Assembly: GCF_013149295.1 (NCBI RefSeq)
Contig: NZ_JABGCB010000001.1
Coordinates: 372,001-436,000 of the forward strand
Direction: 5' to 3'
DNA from: Novosphingobium sp. SG751A
GTDB taxonomy: Bacteria > Pseudomonadota > Alphaproteobacteria > Sphingomonadales > Sphingomonadaceae
Length of the DNA stretch: 64,000 bases
Within the stretch, counting starts at the first letter, position 1; the number at the start of each line of letters is the position of its first letter. The notes under the pieces were generated by a model. It worked only from the letters and a program-made list of their open reading frames with translations. It made no database searches and had not been told where the DNA came from. Position numbers and translations under genes: made by a program. Shown one piece after another: positions 17,455 to 25,505 of the stretch.

Positions 17455-17910
17455 ATGCGTGTCTATCTGGTGATCGTGGATGAAAGCGATGAAGCGCGCG
17501 TTGCCCTGCGCTTTGCCACAAGGCGCGCGATCAAGACGCAGGGGCAGGTCCATATCCTCGCCCTTGTGCCGCCCCAGCCCTTCTCGGCCTTTGGCGGCAT
17601 TCAGGCCACCATCGAGGAAGAAGCCCGCGCCCGCGCCGAAACCATCGCGGCGGCGGCGGCGGGCAGCGTCCTCTCGCAGGCCGGGCATATGCCGGTGATC
17701 GCGGTCGTTGCGGGCGATCCGGTCAAGGCGGTGCGCGAATATCTTTCCCAGCACAGTGAAGTGGCCGCGCTGGTTCTGGGTGCGCCATCAGGCGGAGGTC
17801 AGGATCCGCTGATCGGCCACTTTACCGGGGCCGGGCTGGGCGCCCTGTCCTGTCCGCTGTTCATCGTGCCGGGCGGCATGGATGAGGCGGAGATCGACCG
17901 CCTCAGCTAA
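17455..17910 (+). CDS. Universal stress protein (UspA fold)
   Basis: Cytoplasmic single-domain protein of 151 residues with the UspA-type alternating strand-helix pattern. The N-terminus is MRVYLVIVDES, and the nucleotide-binding loop LGAPSGGGQDPLIGHFTG (about 112-130) is a variant of GxxGxxxxxxxxxGS. The ATG at 17455 has AAGGGA nine bases upstream; the frame is open further but without similarity. It stands alone, divergent from the pdhC operon by 261 bases that hold no other gene I can see. It is convergent with rnr, with no bases between the stop codons. Confidence 0.85.
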   Translation: MRVYLVIVDESDEARVALRFATRRAIKTQGQVHILALVPPQPFSAFGGIQATIEEEARARAETIAAAAAGSVLSQAGHMPVIAVVAGDPVKAVREYLSQHSEVAALVLGAPSGGGQDPLIGHFTGAGLGALSCPLFIVPGGMDEAEIDRLS

Positions 17911-20250
17911 TTACCGCCGCTTGCCCTGATGACGGATGTTGGCCGGGCGGCCCCGCTTGCCCACCAGATGGCTGCCGCGCCGTTTCGTCCCTGCCTCGCC
18001 GTCATTGCCCGGCAACCGAGCCCCGCGCTTCTCAATGCGGCCCTGCCCGTCCTCGGGCTCGAACTTCAAAGCGCCGGTCAATGCATTGGCCTCGGCCAGA
18101 CGCAGTTTCAGGCGGTCGCCGATGGCATAGACGGTGCCGGTGGAATCGCCGCGCAAAACCTGCGCCTTTTCATCATGGCTGAACCGCTCATCGCCCAGCA
18201 CCGAAATCGGCACCAGCCCATCGCCGCCAAGGCCAAGGATCGTGGCGAAAAGGCCAAAGCGCTGAACCCCGGTGATCCGGCAATCAAACACCTCGCCCAC
18301 ATGCATCGAGAGCCATGCCGCAACATAGCGATCGACCGTCTCGCGCTCGGCTTCCATCGCGCGGCGCTCGGCCGTGGAGATGGCATCGCAGATCCGCGCC
18401 AGATCCGAACGGTCCCGCCCATGCAGGCCCGAAAGCGCAGGCAGATCGCCCTCAGGCGAAGGCTGCTCCAGATGAAACGCATCAACCAGCGCGCGGTGGA
18501 CCAGAAGGTCGGAATAGCGGCGGATCGGCGATGTGAAATGCGCATAGGAGCCGAGGCTGAGGCCAAAGTGCCCCGCATTGCGCGGGCCGTAATAGGCCTG
18601 CGTCTGGCTGCGCAGCACCGCCTCCATGATGAGGGCCTTTTCCACCTCGTCATCAATGCTCTTCAGCATCCGGTTGAACAGCGCGGGCGTAATCACCTGC
18701 CCCAGCGCCAGCTTGCGCTCGAAGGTGGCGAGGTAATCCTTGAGCGCGATCAGCTTTTCGCGGTTTGGCGGCTCGTGGATGCGATAGACCACCGGCGCGG
18801 CCTTGCTTTCCAGCGCCTTGGCCGCCGCGACATTGGCCGCGATCATAAAGTCCTCGACCACGCGATGGGCGTCCAGTCGCTCACGCAGCGCCACCTGCGC
18901 CACACGTCCCATCTCGTCCAGCACCACGCGCCTTTCGGGCAGGTCCAGTTCGAGCGGATCGCGATTGGTGCGCGCATGGGCCAGCGCCTTCCACGCGCCC
19001 CACAGGTTGACCAGATGCGCCTCGGCCTCATTGGCGTCGATGCGGCGCTGGGCCTCCTCATAGGCGATCACTTCGGCAATCCGCACAATCGCGCGGGTAA
19101 AGCGGAAGGAGGTCATCCGCCCTTCGGCGTCAAACGTCAGATGGCAGGCCATGGCCGCGCGCGGTGCGCCGGCCTTGAGCGAGCAGACATCCGCCGAGAG
19201 CACCTCCGGCAGCATCGGCACCACACGGTCGGGGAAATAGACCGAATTCCCTCGCTTGCGGGCCTCGCGGTCCAACGCGCCGCCGGGACGGACATAGAAA
19301 GACACGTCGGCAATCGCCACCACCGCGCGCCATCCGCCCTCACCATCCGGTTCGGCCCAGATCGCATCGTCATGGTCGCGCGCGTCCACCGGGTCGATGG
19401 CCACGATGGGCAGATGCGTCAGATCCTCGCGCTGCTCCTGGCTCAACGCCTGCCGCGCGGACAATTCGGCCTCGGCGATCACTTCGCCGCCGAAAATATG
19501 CGGCAGACCATGCTTGTGAATGGCAATCAGGCTGAAGCTCTTGGGCGCCAGCGGATCGCCCAGCACCGCCACCACGCGCATGCCCGCGCGCGGACTGCGG
19601 CCCGCCGGTTCGGCCATCACCAACTGCCCCTCGACCGCCCCGCCCAGATCCGAGATGGGCGCGGCATGGCGCTCGCGCTTGTCGATGGGGGCCAGCCAGC
19701 CCTTGCCCGCGCCATCGATTTCGACCACGCCCATGACGCCCTCGGCATCATTGGGCAGCTTCTTCATGGGAAAGGCCAGCCAGCCCTCGGGCGTTTCCTC
19801 GGTACGGCTCAAAATCCGGTCGCCGGGCTTGAGCGCGCCCACGCCGCGCATCTGCGGCCCCTTCTTCTGGGCGACACGCTGCTCCACCACGGTCAGGCGC
19901 GGCGGAGCGCCGGCATCGTCAGGCTCCCACTTGTCGGGCACGGCAATCGGCAAGCCATCCTCGACACCCACCACGCGCAGCACGGTGACCTTGGGCACGC
20001 CGCCCATGCGGTGATAGGCGGTGCGCTTGCCGTCGATCAGGCCTTCCTCGGCCATGTCTTTGAGCAACGCCTTAAGCTCGATCTTCTCCGCGCCCTTCAA
20101 CCCAAAAGCCTTGGCGATCTCGCGCTTGCCCACCTCGTCGGCGGCATTGGCGATGAAATCCAGCACCTGCTGGCGGTTGGGCATGCCCGGCTCCATCTTG
20201 CGGACGGAAAGTTTGCCGGGTTTGCGCGGGGGTCGTTTGTCAAAGGCCAT
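17911..20250 (-). CDS. rnr: Ribonuclease R
   Basis: Processive 3'-5' exoribonuclease that degrades structured RNA. The 779-residue protein has an N-terminal helix-turn-helix-like region and cold-shock domains. The RNB catalytic domain carries the metal-binding cluster IDPVDARDHDDAIW (about 275-288), then an S1 domain (about 620-705), and the tail is rich in Lys, Arg and Gly, as usual for RNase R. The ATG at 20250 gives MAFDKRPPRKPGK. It is transcribed on its own, facing the universal stress gene. Confidence 0.95.
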   Translation of the reverse strand: MAFDKRPPRKPGKLSVRKMEPGMPNRQQVLDFIANAADEVGKREIAKAFGLKGAEKIELKALLKDMAEEGLIDGKRTAYHRMGGVPKVTVLRVVGVEDGLPIAVPDKWEPDDAGAPPRLTVVEQRVAQKKGPQMRGVGALKPGDRILSRTEETPEGWLAFPMKKLPNDAEGVMGVVEIDGAGKGWLAPIDKRERHAAPISDLGGAVEGQLVMAEPAGRSPRAGMRVVAVLGDPLAPKSFSLIAIHKHGLPHIFGGEVIAEAELSARQALSQEQREDLTHLPIVAIDPVDARDHDDAIWAEPDGEGGWRAVVAIADVSFYVRPGGALDREARKRGNSVYFPDRVVPMLPEVLSADVCSLKAGAPRAAMACHLTFDAEGRMTSFRFTRAIVRIAEVIAYEEAQRRIDANEAEAHLVNLWGAWKALAHARTNRDPLELDLPERRVVLDEMGRVAQVALRERLDAHRVVEDFMIAANVAAAKALESKAAPVVYRIHEPPNREKLIALKDYLATFERKLALGQVITPALFNRMLKSIDDEVEKALIMEAVLRSQTQAYYGPRNAGHFGLSLGSYAHFTSPIRRYSDLLVHRALVDAFHLEQPSPEGDLPALSGLHGRDRSDLARICDAISTAERRAMEAERETVDRYVAAWLSMHVGEVFDCRITGVQRFGLFATILGLGGDGLVPISVLGDERFSHDEKAQVLRGDSTGTVYAIGDRLKLRLAEANALTGALKFEPEDGQGRIEKRGARLPGNDGEAGTKRRGSHLVGKRGRPANIRHQGKRR

Positions 20251-20288
20251 GACAGATGCCTTGGCCCCAAAGCGCGCGTATTACAAGC

Positions 20289-21593
20289 CTAGGGCGTCAG
20301 GCGCTCATACGATCCACCGGGCAGAGCGCTGGCAATCGGGCTTTGCGCGCCATTGGCCCCGACCGCCGAAACGCCAAGGAACCAGTCATCCCCACGCAGG
20401 CCTTTGAACGTCATGTCGGTGTTGCCGGTGGTGGCAAAGGGCTTGGCCTCCCACCCGGCGGCATCGGTCCGGCGGCGCCAGATGGCATAGGAAGTCGCGC
20501 CGGGAACCGCGCGCCATTTCAGATCGGTGTCGGGCGAGACGGCGATCTTTTGCGTCACCGTGGGCGGCATGGGCGCGGCGGCGATGGCAGCGGCGGCGCG
20601 GATGTTGAGCGCGGTCACGCGGGCCAGATAGGCAAAATCCATGAATTCGATCGTGTCGCCATATTGGGTGGCCCCTTCGCGACGGATGTCCTGATGCTGG
20701 TGGTCGTAATTTTCGACCGCCACGGTGATGCGCACGGCGGGAAAGCCCTTCTCCTCAAAGGGCAGATGATCGCCCCCGCGCCCCACCCGGTCCGCGCGCC
20801 AAACCTGCCGCACGGCCAGATTCTTGACCGACAGCTCGGCGATAAAGCGCGAAAGGTTGCGGCTGGGGCTGTCATTCTCGCCCCCTTCGCGGCGCTGGGC
20901 GGCGGTGAGTTTCGCATCCGCATTGGCGCGCGGCCCTTCGGAAAAAACGCGGATATGCGTGTCATCCACCAGCCCATCCGACCCACGCGTATTGCCGACA
21001 ATGTCATTGTTCAGCACCGCCTTCACCTTCCACCCCCGCTCCGCCGCCACATCGGCCAGCAAGCGGCCGCCCAGCAGGCCCTGCTCCTCGCCGGAAAGGA
21101 TCGCGTAAACCACGGTGGTGGGGAATTTGCGCTGCGCCATAATCCGCGCCGCCTCGATCACCAGCGCCACGCCCGAGCCATCGTCATTGGCCCCCGGCGC
21201 ATCGGCGGCTGCGTTCATCACGTCCGAGACACGCGTGTCGATATGGGCCTGAATAATCGTCACCTCATCGGGCCGCTCGGTGCCTTTTTGAATGGCCACA
21301 ACATTGACCAGCCGCGCAGGGCTCGGGATGCGGGCGCTGGTCACCATGCGCTCGGGCAGTTCTATCGACAGACAGCCGCCGCATTGCGCCCCAATGGCGC
21401 GGAATTGCTCTTCGGCCCATTTTCGCGCCGCGCCGATGCCGCGTTTCGGATCGTCCTGCGAGGAAAGCGTATGGCGCGTGCCAAAGCCCACCAGCGAGGC
21501 GACCGTGGCGCGCAACCGTTCGGGCGAAGGAGCGGTTTGGGCGAAAGCGGCGGTGGGCAGCAGGGCGGCGGCAAGGAGCGTGTGGCGGATCAT
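20289..21593 (-). CDS. Secreted M28-family zinc metallopeptidase
   Basis: Predicted exported aminopeptidase of 434 residues. A signal peptide (MIRHTLLAAALLPTAAFAQ) precedes an M28 domain with apparent zinc ligands in QAHIDTR, the Asp in GANDDGSG, Glu-Glu in SGEEQG, Asp in LNNDIVGN and His in GGDHLPF. The C-terminal 100 residues (from about 335) look like a fibronectin type III module (DLKWRAVPGATSYAIWRR). This is not needed for catalysis and may bind substrate or envelope. It ends 38 bases from the rnr start on the same strand. Confidence 0.88.
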   Translation of the reverse strand: MIRHTLLAAALLPTAAFAQTAPSPERLRATVASLVGFGTRHTLSSQDDPKRGIGAARKWAEEQFRAIGAQCGGCLSIELPERMVTSARIPSPARLVNVVAIQKGTERPDEVTIIQAHIDTRVSDVMNAAADAPGANDDGSGVALVIEAARIMAQRKFPTTVVYAILSGEEQGLLGGRLLADVAAERGWKVKAVLNNDIVGNTRGSDGLVDDTHIRVFSEGPRANADAKLTAAQRREGGENDSPSRNLSRFIAELSVKNLAVRQVWRADRVGRGGDHLPFEEKGFPAVRITVAVENYDHQHQDIRREGATQYGDTIEFMDFAYLARVTALNIRAAAAIAAAPMPPTVTQKIAVSPDTDLKWRAVPGATSYAIWRRRTDAAGWEAKPFATTGNTDMTFKGLRGDDWFLGVSAVGANGAQSPIASALPGGSYERLTP

Positions 21594-21637
21594 GGGCGCG
21601 AATGTGCCACGCCCTCATTCACGCGCAAGGGGGCAAA

Positions 21638-22072
21638 CTAGCGTAGTTTTTCCAGCCATATCGTGCGGCGGATCGTTTCGTCGATCATGCAGGAGGAATA
21701 TTCGATAGCCTCCAGCGTGCCGCCCTCGGCCTCTTTCGATTGCAGCAGGCAGTGCTTTTGCCGATCGTTGATCCATGCCCGCTCGGCGCTGCGCAGCGCG
21801 GCCTGACGCGCCGGGCCGACACGTTTGAACGTCACCGCCCATGCCGCATTCAGCCGCACATCCTGCCGCTTCATCTCCTGACCATTGCACTGGTCATGCA
21901 GGATGGTGTTGAGATCGCTGCGCGCCATGCACCGCCGATAGGGCGGCGAATAACGCGCGTCGATTTCCGGATGGCTGGGCGCCGGATCAGCCAGCGTCAG
22001 GATCGGCCCAAAGGAATAGGCCGGAACCGCTGCTGCCAGAACCCCAGAGGCCAGAACCAGCCCCAGCAGCAT
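21638..22072 (-). CDS. Secreted LprI-like (DUF1311) protein
   Basis: Predicted 144-residue exported protein with a signal peptide (about 1-20) and the LprI/DUF1311 pattern. That pattern has a Cys in HDQCNGQEMKRQD, then RLNAAW, then RSAERAWINDRQKHC, and two further Cys. The family name comes from a mycobacterial lysozyme inhibitor, but most members have no assigned function. The ATG overlaps the proS stop by one base (TGATG), so it is probably translated with proS. A TTG codon lies just before it. Confidence 0.75.
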   Translation of the reverse strand: MLLGLVLASGVLAAAVPAYSFGPILTLADPAPSHPEIDARYSPPYRRCMARSDLNTILHDQCNGQEMKRQDVRLNAAWAVTFKRVGPARQAALRSAERAWINDRQKHCLLQSKEAEGGTLEAIEYSSCMIDETIRRTIWLEKLR

Positions 22073-23634
22073 CAATAGGCCCGCGCGACGTAGATGCGCT
22101 CAACCGCCGCTTCGCCGGTGAAGGGGCAAAGCCCTTGCGCGGGCGCGGCGTCGAGCGCGGTGTTGCGGATGGTGAGCTTCAGCGCCTTGAGCTGCTCCAC
22201 CACCTTCTCCAGCGCATCGCCGGTCGGGCGGCTCCAATTGAGTTCAACCCAGCCGGGGTAGCGCTTGTCCTCGGCAAAGAACTCGGCAAGCTGTTCCAGC
22301 GTGGTCAGGCCGCGCGTGATGTTGGCGTCACGCTTTGCGGTCGCTTCTCGGTGCAGGCTGGCCTGAATATCCTCCAGCAGCGCGGCAGCCCCGGCGACAA
22401 ATTCTTCGCGGCTCTGGCCCACGAAATTGGTCTTGGCATCCTCGCGCCAGATACGGTCGCGGCGCAACGCCGAAACCATGCCGCCCGCTGCATCGCGCCC
22501 GCCGATTTCCAGAATGATCGGCGCGCCCTTCTTGACCCAAGCCCAGCGCTTTTGCGTGGCCTTGCCGGGGCGCTTGTCGAGCAACACGCGGATCGGTTCG
22601 CCCAAGGCCGAGAGCTTGAGCAATTCGCGGCGGATTTCCTCGCAATAGGCCAGCAGCGCCTCGTCGCCGTCATCCTCGCGCAGCATGGGCAGGATGATGA
22701 TCTGATGCGGGGCGATCGCGGGGGGAACGCGCAGGCCGTCATCGTCGCCATGGGTCATGATGACGCCGCCGATCATGCGGGTCGAAACGCCCCAGCTGGT
22801 CGTATGCGCCAGTTCCTGCGCGCCTTCCTTGCTCTGATAGCGGATGCCCGCCGCCTCGGCAAAACCGGTGCCGAGGTAATGGCTGGTGCCGGCCTGCAGC
22901 GCCTTGCCATCCTGCATCATCGCTTCGATCGAATAGGTGGCGACGGCGCCGGGGAAACGTTCGTTCTCCGGCTTTTCGCCCGCCACCACCGGCATGGCCA
23001 GCACGTTTTCGGCAAAATGGCGATACATTTCAAGCGCGCGCAGCGTTTCCTTCATCGCGTCATCGCGGTCGGCATGGGCAGTATGGCCTTCCTGCCACAA
23101 GAACTCGCTGGTGCGCAAAAACATGCGCGTGCGCATTTCCCAGCGCACGACGTTCGCCCACTGATTGACCATCAGCGGCAGATCGCGCCAGCTTTGCACC
23201 CAGCGCGCCATGGCCGCGCCAATCACCGTTTCGGAGGTGGGGCGCACGATCAGCGGCTCTTCCAGCTTGGCCTCAGGATCGGGCATCAAGCCGCCCTTGC
23301 CGTCCGCGATCAGGCGGTGATGCGTGACGACCGCCATTTCCTTGGCAAAGCCTTCAACGTGGTCGGCTTCCTTGGCGAAATAGGAGAGCGGGATGAACAG
23401 CGGGAAATAGCAATTGTCGACGCCCGCTTCCTTGATCGCGGCGTCCATGATCTTCTGGATGCGTTCCCAGATGCCATAGCCCCACGGCTTGATGACCATG
23501 CAGCCGCGCACGCCGCTTTCCTCGGCCATCTCACCTTCGGAGACGACTTGCTGATACCATGCGGCGAAATCATCTTCGCGCTTCACGGTCAGGGCGTGGC
23601 GGATCTGGGCGGGCTTTTGCGTTTTCTGATTCAT
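22072..23634 (-). CDS. proS: Prolyl-tRNA synthetase, archaeal/eukaryotic type
   Basis: Charges tRNA-Pro with proline. The 520-residue class II enzyme has motif 2 around RWEMRTRMFLRTSEFLWQEGH (first 20: RWEMRTRMFLRTSEFLWQEG) and motif 3 near STRMIGGVIMTHGDD. It has an anticodon-binding domain, plus the extra C-terminal domain ending in Tyr (VARAY) that marks the archaeal-type enzyme. It lacks the bacterial editing insertion. In the C-terminal domain most of the zinc-binding Cys are missing; only LCPFTGE remains. Length and ending fit type 3 ProRS rather than the short alphaproteobacterial form. Confidence 0.95.
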   Translation of the reverse strand: MNQKTQKPAQIRHALTVKREDDFAAWYQQVVSEGEMAEESGVRGCMVIKPWGYGIWERIQKIMDAAIKEAGVDNCYFPLFIPLSYFAKEADHVEGFAKEMAVVTHHRLIADGKGGLMPDPEAKLEEPLIVRPTSETVIGAAMARWVQSWRDLPLMVNQWANVVRWEMRTRMFLRTSEFLWQEGHTAHADRDDAMKETLRALEMYRHFAENVLAMPVVAGEKPENERFPGAVATYSIEAMMQDGKALQAGTSHYLGTGFAEAAGIRYQSKEGAQELAHTTSWGVSTRMIGGVIMTHGDDDGLRVPPAIAPHQIIILPMLREDDGDEALLAYCEEIRRELLKLSALGEPIRVLLDKRPGKATQKRWAWVKKGAPIILEIGGRDAAGGMVSALRRDRIWREDAKTNFVGQSREEFVAGAAALLEDIQASLHREATAKRDANITRGLTTLEQLAEFFAEDKRYPGWVELNWSRPTGDALEKVVEQLKALKLTIRNTALDAAPAQGLCPFTGEAAVERIYVARAY

Positions 23635-23731
23635 GGCGCGCAGCGTTTAAGCAAGGCGCCGAAAAACGGGAACCGGTTTTTTGCAAAAATCGGCATGGGA
23701 ACTGAAATTCCCTGCCCCTGCCCCCGGATAT

Positions 23732-23759
23732 GCCCGGCGCAGCCCCCGCTGCGCCCGGC
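23732..23759 (-). terminator. Hairpin downstream of phaR
   Basis: A 12-bp stem with one mismatch (23732-23743 with 23748-23759) and a four-base C-rich loop lies eight bases past the phaR stop codon. No T-tract is present, so it is a weak terminator or a message-stabilising structure. Confidence 0.45.
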
Positions 23760-23766
23760 GAAATGC

Positions 23767-24348
23767 TTATTTGGCCAGCTTGTCGAGCATCTTCTGCATT
23801 TCCAGCATCTGGTTGCGCAGCGCGTCGATTTCCGATTTCGTGCCGGTTTCGGCCTCCGGCTCGCGCGCGGGTTCGGCGGGCTTGGGCGGCGTGCCATCGG
23901 CGCCGGGCATGAAAGCAGCGGCGGCGGCCTGGAACATGGCGATGTTCTGCTGGGCCAGACGGGCCAGCGGATTGCTCTCCATGCTGTCCTCAAACGCCTT
24001 GCGCAGCTTCATCTGATTGGCGCGGAACTGCTCCATGCTGGCTTCGAGATAATGCGGGATCAGGCCCTGCATCGAATTGCCATACATGCCGATCAACTGG
24101 CGCAGAAAATTGACCGGCAGCATCTGCTCGCCGCTGGCCTCTTCCTCCATGATGATCTGAGTCAGGATCTGATGCGTGATATCGGCGCCCGACTTGGCGT
24201 CCAGAACGCGAAACTCGATCCCTTCGCGCGTCATCTTGGACAGATGATCCAGCGTAATATAGCTCGACGATTGGGTATTATAGAGACGCCGGTTAGCGTA
24301 TTTCTTGATGATAACCGTGTCGCTTTTGCCTTCTGCCTTTTCGGTCAT
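23767..24348 (-). CDS. phaR: Polyhydroxyalkanoate synthesis regulator PhaR
   Basis: DNA-binding repressor that also senses PHA granules and controls phasin and storage genes. The 193-residue protein has the diagnostic N-terminal PHB/PHA accumulation regulator domain (VIIKKYANRRLYNTQSSSYI, about 12-31). Two further PHB-accumulation regulator segments (about 65-120) and a low-complexity Ala/Pro/Glu tail ending in a heptad helix (about 170-193) follow. No PHA synthase is in the window, so its targets lie elsewhere. Confidence 0.95.
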   Translation of the reverse strand: MTEKAEGKSDTVIIKKYANRRLYNTQSSSYITLDHLSKMTREGIEFRVLDAKSGADITHQILTQIIMEEEASGEQMLPVNFLRQLIGMYGNSMQGLIPHYLEASMEQFRANQMKLRKAFEDSMESNPLARLAQQNIAMFQAAAAAFMPGADGTPPKPAEPAREPEAETGTKSEIDALRNQMLEMQKMLDKLAK

Positions 24349-24448
24349 GCGCCCTCGCTCCTCCCAGAGTTGTAGCTTACGCTAACACCGTATGGCGGTG
24401 CGGTGCAACATATTGCTGCTGCGCGGCAGTGGTTTGTCACAATTGAAT

Positions 24449-24895
24449 TTATGCGATTTCGCCTTCGCCTTTTGCAAAGCTGGAAAATGCCTGCAACACC
24501 GCGCGCCAGCCCAGCAAAATCGCCCCGTGGCGGCCCGGAAATTCGCGCGCCGGGGCAATCGCGCCAAGGCCGGGCCAGTCGGGCAGATCGCCCCCCTCCG
24601 CCAGCCAGCGCAGGATGTCAGCCTCGGCGTCGGCAAAGTCGGATTGACTGCGCCCGATGGCCGCATCGGCCATGATCGCGCCCGCCGCCTGCCCGATTGC
24701 GCAGGCCTGTGCGGCAAGACCGATCCGCGCGATCCGGCCATCGGCGGCCAGATCGATCCCCACCTTCATCGTGCTGCCGCAACTGGGGGAACGCGCTGCG
24801 CCCTGCAAGGCCAGCCCATCGTCCCAACGATGCCTAACCAGCCCCGTCGCCAGCATCAGCACCTCGGGCGTATAAAGAGCGGCAACCGAGGCCAT
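24449..24895 (-). CDS. NifU-like iron-sulfur scaffold with two cysteines
   Basis: A 148-residue protein with the NifU/IscU N-terminal fold pattern. The first Cys is in SPSCGSTMKV and the second in QACAIGQAAGA. The place of the third ligand reads GRHGAILLGW, with Gly after the His where IscU and SufU have Cys. The Asp after the first Cys is Ser here. It may act as a cluster-repair or carrier protein, or be a non-cluster relative. The ATG at 24895 is one base from the cvpA stop, so the two are co-transcribed. Confidence 0.8.
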   Translation of the reverse strand: MASVAALYTPEVLMLATGLVRHRWDDGLALQGAARSPSCGSTMKVGIDLAADGRIARIGLAAQACAIGQAAGAIMADAAIGRSQSDFADAEADILRWLAEGGDLPDWPGLGAIAPAREFPGRHGAILLGWRAVLQAFSSFAKGEGEIA

Positions 24896-24896
24896 G

Positions 24897-25493
24897 TCAG
24901 TCCGCCGTCCGATGCGTCTTGCGCTTGGCATGAGTCGTCGGCGTGCGAGTCGTCGGCTGGGGGCTGGGCTCGGCCTCATCCTTGGCGCGATCCTCGGCGG
25001 CCTCGCGGCGGCGCTGAGAGATCATCTTGACCAACGCTTCGCTACTGGCATCGATGAAACTGTAGGTGCGCGAATGGGTGATCCAGCCGGGACGCCCCTT
25101 CGGCCCCCAGATCGTATCATAGGCCAGAATCAGAACCGAATAGCCCAGCACGATAATCAGCGTGCCCTTGACCGCGCCAAAACCGAAACCCAAAACCCGG
25201 TCTACCGGTGCCAGCGCCGAAGCGCGGCTGGCCGTGCCCAGATAGCGCGCCACGCCCCGCACCAGCAGATAAGGCACAATCAGCAGCAGGAAGAACGCCA
25301 GCACGCTGGCCCCGCTCTCGGTGCCGATATGGGGCGTGAGCACTTCGGCCAGCGGCGTGTGCAGCATATGGATCGCAAAGATCGCCACAGCGCCCGCGAA
25401 AAGCGAGATCGCCTCCTGCACAAAACCGCGCAGAAAACCGAAGGTGGCGGCAAGGCCGACCACCACAAGCACAAGAATATCAAATCCGGTCAT
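24897..25493 (-). CDS. cvpA: CvpA-family membrane protein
   Basis: Inner-membrane protein of 198 residues with four hydrophobic helices in the first 125 residues and the CvpA start pattern MTGFDILVLVVVGLAATFGF with FLRGFVQE. The C-terminal 60 residues are charged and Pro/Thr-rich, and probably cytoplasmic. The family is named for colicin V production and has also been linked to envelope stress tolerance. It lies 12 bases after radA and one base before the NifU-like gene on the same strand. Confidence 0.88.
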   Translation of the reverse strand: MTGFDILVLVVVGLAATFGFLRGFVQEAISLFAGAVAIFAIHMLHTPLAEVLTPHIGTESGASVLAFFLLLIVPYLLVRGVARYLGTASRASALAPVDRVLGFGFGAVKGTLIIVLGYSVLILAYDTIWGPKGRPGWITHSRTYSFIDASSEALVKMISQRRREAAEDRAKDEAEPSPQPTTRTPTTHAKRKTHRTAD

Positions 25494-25505
25494 AGGCCAA
25501 GGGGG

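Noticed and set aside
17929..20292. A 787-codon open frame antisense to rnr
   Set aside because: It mirrors the RNase R gene, whose catalytic motif is clear.
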